A DNA stretch of 64,000 bases. It comes from Vishniacozyma victoriae. Its lineage: Eukaryota > Basidiomycota > Tremellomycetes > Tremellales > Bulleribasidiaceae. Positions 58,543 through 64,000 of this stretch are shown here, in pieces. A program made the translations under genes and the position numbers. Under the pieces are notes generated by a model that saw only the letters and a program-made list of their open reading frames with translations, was not told where the DNA came from and ran no database searches. Each line of letters begins with the position of its first letter. Position 1 is the stretch's first letter. The stretch covers positions 1 to 64,000 of the forward strand of contig JADPYG010000006.1 of the NCBI GenBank assembly GCA_017654735.1, given 5' to 3'.

Positions 58543-60303
58543 CCCAGGGTCTTGTGGATATTTTCGCCTATGTGAGACAATGCGACAATAGCTTGGGAAC
58601 GTCATTTGGTTGTAGATTGTCATATCTGGCGTCATTTTTTCTAGAGATAGCTTATCTTGATGCAATCTTGCATGATCTATTCGAGGCGGTGAGATGCAAA
58701 CACGAGTGCGACGCTAGGACGGCAATCCCGGTCACTAGTGGTGAAAAGTGACACAACAAGGGTACATGTAGTCGTGACGCGATCTACCCCACTCATTGCG
58801 TGTCTGTGACCCGTCTGGCGTGTCTCTAGACGATCTAGCCACGGCAAGTTACATGCCGTCTACCGGCTTGCCACTTAGAATGGGCCGTAAATTCGCGACA
58901 TCTGGCTGGAATGGCGTAATCAACCTTGTTCCCCTGATAGTCGTCGGAGGCTTACCACTGGAACAAGCCGTGACTGGGATCAACAAGAGGGCGCTGGCGA
59001 TGAGACGTCCGACTCCAACGGACCTGCTTCAGAGAGGGGCGGGTTTACCCTGCGTGTCGAGTCAGCTTTACAACGCCGTGTTTACCGGAGGATGGGCGTA
59101 TGAGCAGAGGCACGGCGCTAGATTATAATAATCTCCGAGATGGATCGCGGGGAACTGTAAATTACCCCAACAAAAAGGGTGTAAGAGGGAAAGGATGTGG
59201 ATGGTTATACTGTAATTGGACCCTTCAGGGGTTTGCAAGAAAAAGGGAAAAGGAAACCCTTTTTGTGTAACATGGATTGGTGATAGTTTCCTTTTGTAGT
59301 AATATTAGAGGGTATACGGTTAAAGGAGAGGGTTATTGCTTTGAATGGTGCTGGAGTAAGAGATAGATGGGTTACACTGCAGCACCCTCTATCACTCAAT
59401 CTGTCAGAGTAGTATTCACAGTCAAGTACAGCTGTCTCTTTAGGCGCTCTCGATTACTCCCCTACTTGCTGTGAATTAGGATACCGCTTGCTTTGTGAGT
59501 CTTTGTCATAGTCTTCGGCTTCGGACTGGGTGAGAATCGGGCGGGAAGGGGAAGGGGGACGAGCGGGAGCGGTGTACTCCATGGCTCGGTCTCTCGATGA
59601 TGGAAGTCTTGCTGGGGTATCGTGACTTAGGATGAACTTCCGCTGCGCGCAGTCTCTGTCCATGGCGTGCTCGCGACAGAGAACTCTGTGTTGGAGGGGA
59701 TGGATAAAAAGATACCTTATCTCTATCGGAATCCCCCGGCAATGAGGCTTTTCGTGCCCGAAACATCACAATCCACTCCTCTCCTTCGCCTATACATCGC
59801 GCTCAGTCTCCTTGATCTGCGCATGTGACGCAGACAATTCAACTCTATCCATGCATACTACCAACTCAGTCTTCTGGATCTTCATGCTGACAAATAGGTC
59901 TCGCGACCCAGTCCAGCGCTCTTATCTCTGCTCCACCCGATTGCTTCCGCCCAATATCAATAGAACGTATCCCTACTACATATATCGATAGATCGACAAA
60001 TCAAATTCGGTTCATTCTTGATCAACTACACTCATCAAGAGTTCGACCAAAACCAATTCATCAAGCTGGCTTCGTAAACCAGTTTCGATAAACCCTCCGA
60101 CCCCCTTGCGCACGTTTGAGATTCGTCTCGCGGCACTTCTCCTCCTAGTTTCTTGCTACATCTACGACCATTCAATCTAATAACACATACCACGACTCCT
60201 TGTTGTCAATATAAACAATACTATTGTATCTATCGATTTAATAATCAAACGAAATTCCCCTACTTTTACAAAACGATTTGTACGAAACAAATAATCATAA
60301 ACC
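58543..60303. other. Long intergenic region with possible small minus-strand gene
   Basis: 1.76 kb between CTF18 and the bHLH gene. The right half is C/T-rich and looks like a long leader: ATG-TGA at 59823 is a minimal upstream ORF, and a 47-codon frame starts at 59851 (both only if transcribed). Open frames at 58796-59128 have no protein features. A candidate small gene on the minus strand is listed separately. Confidence 0.5.
59506..59769 (-). CDS. Candidate small hypothetical protein
   Basis: An 87-codon minus-strand frame starting MMFRARKASLPGDSDRDK. A GTATCT donor after that segment and a CATGGACAG acceptor would shorten it while keeping frame to the same stop. Composition is Arg/Ser/Pro-rich with no domain. 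It could equally be antisense leader sequence of the bHLH gene. Low confidence. Confidence 0.22.
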   Translation of the reverse strand: MMFRARKASLPGDSDRDKVSFYPSPPTQSSLSRARHGQRLRAAEVHPKSRYPSKTSIIERPSHGVHRSRSSPFPFPPDSHPVRSRRL

Positions 60304-61683
60304 ATGTCGTCAATATCACCTTTCTCCGAACCCCTCCCCTCTCCTCCGCTCCAGTCTGTGCCCGTAGCAGCACCTGCGCCAGTCAAGCCCAAATCGAAAC
60401 CTCGAAAAAGGGTCAACACTGCTGAAAAGCGACATCAGCATAATGCTATCGAGCGTGCTCGACGTGAGAGTCTCAACAACAAGTTCTTGACTCTTGCTCG
60501 TCTACTTCCATCTTTGGCCAACCACCGACGACCATCCAAGTCGGCGATTGTCAATGGTTCCATTGGTCATGTCAACAAGGCACGCGAACAGCGTCTATTA
60601 GCTGCCACCTTGCTCAAGGAGCTCTGCAAGGAGCGCGATGAGCTTTTCGCAGAGGTCAACGAGTGGCGTAAAGCCGGCGGTATCGGTCGCAGAGAAGGCT
60701 CGTCAAACGCCTGGAACGACGAGATGGAGCAGGTTTGCAGTGTCGAGACTGAAGTCTTTGGCAACTTTGCTTCCATGGGTGGCGATGATGATGGGGAGGA
60801 CGAGGCCGAGGCCGAGGTCAGCGAGCCGGTATTCGCTATGCCCTCGACCAACGGTAATGGACTATTCACACCTCGAGACTCTACCGATATCGATCCCATG
60901 ACAATGTTTGCTCAACCTCAACGACCTTCTGCCGTCAACTTTCAATCCATGAACTGGTCTCACGATTTCGCCAACCAGCTCAATGCTCCCATCAACCACC
61001 AAAACCCGACTCCGAGCATGTCCAACAGCACCCCGCTGCCGTTCGGTGCTTTCATGTCCGACTCGACCGACTCGCCCGGGACCTCGCAACTCGGAAACAG
61101 CATCATGCTTACTCCACCCACGACAGCCGATCCAATAAGTATGTACACCCACACACCATCTCCTCCTGCGCCTCGACCATCTAGCGCCAGTATCGATGTC
61201 AAGCCTGTTCTACCCCAGCGACAGAACTCGGCTCAACCGTGGACACCGCAACAACTTTTGTTCTTGCAGCAGATTCAGCAGCATCAAGCTCAGGTTCGAC
61301 AACATCAACAGAACCTCGCCAATCACTATACTTCTTTCCCCGCCAATGTTGCTGCTGGTAGCAACAATCCTGCCGAGGGTTTCACTCAATCCCTCATCGC
61401 AACCATGTTCCCTCAACAGGCTCATGTAGCGCCTCCTCAAGCCCCGGCAAATATGGGCATGAACATGAACATGAACCTCGGCCAAGGTGGAAATGGCGGT
61501 ATGGAGCAGGTTCAGCAATGGCGAAAAGCGGCTCTCACAAGCTTCCTCCAACAGCACGGTCATGCAAATGCCCAGCTTCCCATGCGGGATATGCCATCAG
61601 TTTCGCCATACCAACAACCTATGCTCACCCCTCTTTTGGGTATGAATGGCAATGGTTGGTCGCCGGAGAATGAGGGATTCTAG
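60304..61683 (+). CDS. bHLH transcription factor
   Basis: A single exon of 459 residues. Basic helix-loop-helix domain at about residues 38-90: EKRHQHNAIERARRESLNNK carries the His/Glu/Arg DNA-reading residues of E-box binders, followed by FLTLARLLPSLANHRRPSKS and AIVNGSIGHV, and a short helix ATLLKELCKERDELFAEV. An acidic patch (DDDGEDEAEAEV) and a Gln/Asn/Met/Pro-rich C-terminal half (QIQQHQAQVRQHQQNLANHY, NMGMNMNMNLGQGGNGG) look like activation domains. The protein should dimerise and bind CANNTG-like sites in the nucleus. No known orthologue name is assigned. The leader before the ATG is long, intronless as seen, and C/A-rich. Confidence 0.88.
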   Translation: MSSISPFSEPLPSPPLQSVPVAAPAPVKPKSKPRKRVNTAEKRHQHNAIERARRESLNNKFLTLARLLPSLANHRRPSKSAIVNGSIGHVNKAREQRLLAATLLKELCKERDELFAEVNEWRKAGGIGRREGSSNAWNDEMEQVCSVETEVFGNFASMGGDDDGEDEAEAEVSEPVFAMPSTNGNGLFTPRDSTDIDPMTMFAQPQRPSAVNFQSMNWSHDFANQLNAPINHQNPTPSMSNSTPLPFGAFMSDSTDSPGTSQLGNSIMLTPPTTADPISMYTHTPSPPAPRPSSASIDVKPVLPQRQNSAQPWTPQQLLFLQQIQQHQAQVRQHQQNLANHYTSFPANVAAGSNNPAEGFTQSLIATMFPQQAHVAPPQAPANMGMNMNMNLGQGGNGGMEQVQQWRKAALTSFLQQHGHANAQLPMRDMPSVSPYQQPMLTPLLGMNGNGWSPENEGF

Positions 61684-62105
61684 GGTGGTGGGAGATAATG
61701 TTGTATTTGCTTTCCAGTTGATTAGTTTTGCTCAGTTGTCGCTGCTCTCTTGGTCTTTATGGTTGTCTAGTGCGGTAGTAGTACGTTGTAAGGTAACATG
61801 CACACTCGTCAAGCGCATTACAAAGGGTCTACATACGAATACGGAGTGAATACGACTCCAAGTAACGAGCTTGACAAGGCACTCAGACTGTACTCAGAAG
61901 TAATTGCGCCAAAAGGTAGAATGTGATTGCTGGAATTTGGAATAAGAATGTTGCCCCGCGGCACGTGATTAAATGGCGAGCTTATGAATCATCTTTAAAC
62001 GCGGTTCTTATCTAGCAAGAATCAACTTACTTCTTCTCTACCAGCTACTATAGTATTCAAAGACCCCTCATCATCACGCAGCTGGACGATACATACCTTA
62101 CAGTA
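61684..62105. other. Intergenic region bHLH / glutathione synthetase
   Basis: 422 bp. No gene is seen; the sequence is AT-rich near 61.95 kb. Confidence 0.55.
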
Positions 62106-64000
62106 ATGCCAGGCACAGCAAAGCGCAATTCATACGTCCCCGTTGACGACAAGACCGCCGGTCGGAGCCACAGCACACCGCGACAGGCCGACCGATTCGA
62201 CCAACGCCTAGACACGGTCAAGCACGGTTCACCCAGACCTCAAACTCTAGAAGAGAAACTACGACTCGAAGCTCTCGGTCAGCATGCCCCAGGCAAAAGT
62301 AAAGTAGTGACACTACCTCAATGGCCTCCTAGGCTCAACGAAGACCGTATAGCCTACTTGACACGTAAAGCGACAACATGGGCTCTCGCTCATAGTTTCG
62401 TTCTTGTCCCGCCCCATCCTGCCGATGATGATATGGACCCTAGGGATCGACCTTCCAATCTACCCCCTATTCGAGCTCAACCCGCCCCATTATCGCTATT
62501 CCCCACTCCATTCCCTCGTCGATTATATCAGCAAGCCAATTCTTTGCAGAACATGCTTAATGCGCTTTACTTGCGTGTCACCCTCGACTGGACGTTCATG
62601 GATAGGATAATGGAGAAGGTCGCTCCAGTCGATGCGTTCCAAGCCCGATTATATCATTATGCGAAGAAGATGCGTGGACGGGCAAACACGGTATGTCCTG
62701 CCAATTCTGCGTTGGTGGTTCATCGCTGATGAACAGAGTCGACAACTTGGTATCTTCCGATCAGATTACTTGCTTCACGAACAGGAAGTCGGTAAGCCAC
62801 TCGAGCTACGTCAAGTCGAGTTCAACACTATCGCCTCTTCATTCGGCGCACTATCACAAAAAGCAAACGAGCTACACAGGTGAGTCATGCCAATTGGGAT
62901 TGAGCTGATGGTAGGTACTTGACAAGCTCGACTGGTGGATATTGGGGAGTCGATCCATTATTGCAGGACATGCGAAATTATGCCTCGCCAAAAGCCCTTT
63001 ACGGTGTCTCCGAATCACTCGCTCATGCCTGGCGAGCTTACGGTAACAAACAAGCTATCGTCTTGATGATTGTCCAGCCGGGAGAGAGGAATATTTGGGA
63101 TCAGACTCTCATCGAGTACGAATTGCAATCACGGTATGTCAATCTTGAGCTTCCATCTCGAATACAGCTCATCAACTAGTCACGGAATCAGACTTGAACG
63201 AAGGACATTCAAGGAGCTACAGGACAAGCACAAGCCAATGGGTATCGAGAGGATCAAGAATCGATTACTACTCCCCGGGATGGTCGACGCTCATGGATGG
63301 TCCGAAGTTGCCGTTGTCTACTTCCGAGCCGGTTACGCACCGGAGGACATGATGGATGCAGGACCTGCTCCTTGGGAAGTCCGAGAAATAATCGAGAAAT
63401 CGACCGCTATCAAATGCCCTACGATGGCTATGCAACTCGCCGGTTGTAAGAAGGTTCAACAGGTCTTGGCGGAACCTGGTGTCCTCGAGGAGTTCCTACT
63501 TGGCGAGCAACGACCCGATACTGGTTTCGGAACTGGACGTGGAGTCTTGACGGATGCAGATGTCGTCCGCATTCGAGAGACCTGGATGGGCATGTGGCCA
63601 ATGGATCATACCCCCGCAGGCGAGGAGGGACGTAAACTCGCCATGACGGAGTCGGAACGATTCGTACTCAAACCACAACGAGAAGGAGGAGGAAACAACA
63701 TTTACCGAGGCGACATCCCACCCAAACTCCGTGAATTGTCACAGACAAAGGTCAAAGCTGGAACTCCATCCGCTATCGAACAGTACATCCTCATGGAATT
63801 GATCAAGACTCCTGAAGGACTGCATAATTGGTTATTGAAAGGAGGAGATATGGTCCCAAGAAAGGCCGAGGTGGTCAGCGAGTTGGGGATCTACGGGGCT
63901 ATTCTCTACTTGGACGAAAAGGTTGTTGTGAACAAGAAGATTGGATCTCTTCTAAGGACGAAAGGAAAGGAGAGTGATGAGGGTGGTGTTGCTATTGGTA
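62106..64000 (+). CDS. GSH2: Glutathione synthetase (partial, 3' end outside the window)
   Basis: ATP-dependent ligation of glycine to gamma-glutamylcysteine, the last step of glutathione synthesis, in the cytosol. Start MPGTAKRNSYVPVDDKTAGR. Family blocks appear in order after short introns: LYQQANSLQNMLNALYLRVT, GIFRSDYLLHE, VEFNTIASSFGALS, then LERRTFKELQD, VVYFRAGYAPEDM, AIKCPTMAMQLAGCKKVQQV, RFVLKPQREGGGNNIYRGDI (ATP-binding grasp loop) and IEQYILMELI. The gene runs off the right edge before the C-terminal glycine-rich loop can be seen. It joins the metallothioneins and the Zap1-like factor as thiol/metal biology in this window. No break is visible. Confidence 0.93.

Noticed and set aside
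58796..59128. Plus-strand 110-codon frame
   Set aside because: No domain, no splice context and no compositional signal.

Overview
The window is nuclear DNA of a basidiomycete yeast, most likely a tremellomycete (Cryptococcus/Kwoniella-like). The evidence is dense intron-rich genes on both strands, mostly 34-70 nt introns with GTNNGT donors and CTGAC/CTAAC/CTGAT branch sites a few bases before the AG, short intergenic gaps, and protein sequences that read as standard fungal housekeeping families. No bacterial operons, CRISPR arrays, transposons, rRNA or convincing tRNA genes were seen. The organism assignment is inference; the gene families are read from reconstructed exons.

Layout, left to right: the 3' end of a K/E/S-rich nuclear-type protein (1-647); an MFS drug-type transporter (1060-3373); MND1 convergent with a PRPP synthetase (3646-6446); a long upstream region and a TATA-driven secreted Cys-rich protein (6447-8896); eIF2A, a SERF/4F5 protein with a 7-nt microexon, a PAQR/hemolysin-III receptor and CMS1 (9244-15155); an F-box protein, GID4 and RFC2, the last with a 17-bp minisatellite in its final intron (15249-21517); a Pro-rich hypothetical protein; two tiny tandem metallothionein genes (23102-23308, 24083-24297); GPI1 (PIG-Q), an RWD/DUF1115 protein and an unassigned conserved protein (24408-29231); KEX2, a UCS myosin chaperone, PRP45 and an intracellular GH3 beta-glucosidase (30282-40807); a tandem trio of paralogous nuclear-type proteins with a shared unnamed C-terminal domain (41115-46161); a ZAP1-like zinc regulator; a small secreted dibasic-site protein; a GT32 mannosyltransferase, ELP4 with a natural His/Gly tail, and CTF18 (50615-58542); a bHLH factor; and the 5' part of glutathione synthetase running off the right edge.

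Functional themes: clamp loading (RFC2, CTF18), meiotic recombination (MND1), splicing (PRP45), translation and tRNA modification (eIF2A, ELP4), secretory and glycan pathways (KEX2, GPI1, GT32), and metal/thiol homeostasis (two metallothioneins, ZAP1-like factor, PAQR protein, glutathione synthetase). The least explained parts are the tandem trio at 41-46 kb, which joins a coiled coil, a SUMO-interaction-like motif and an apparently new ~130-residue domain, and the pair of 33- and 37-residue metallothioneins, which are too short for ordinary ORF calling.
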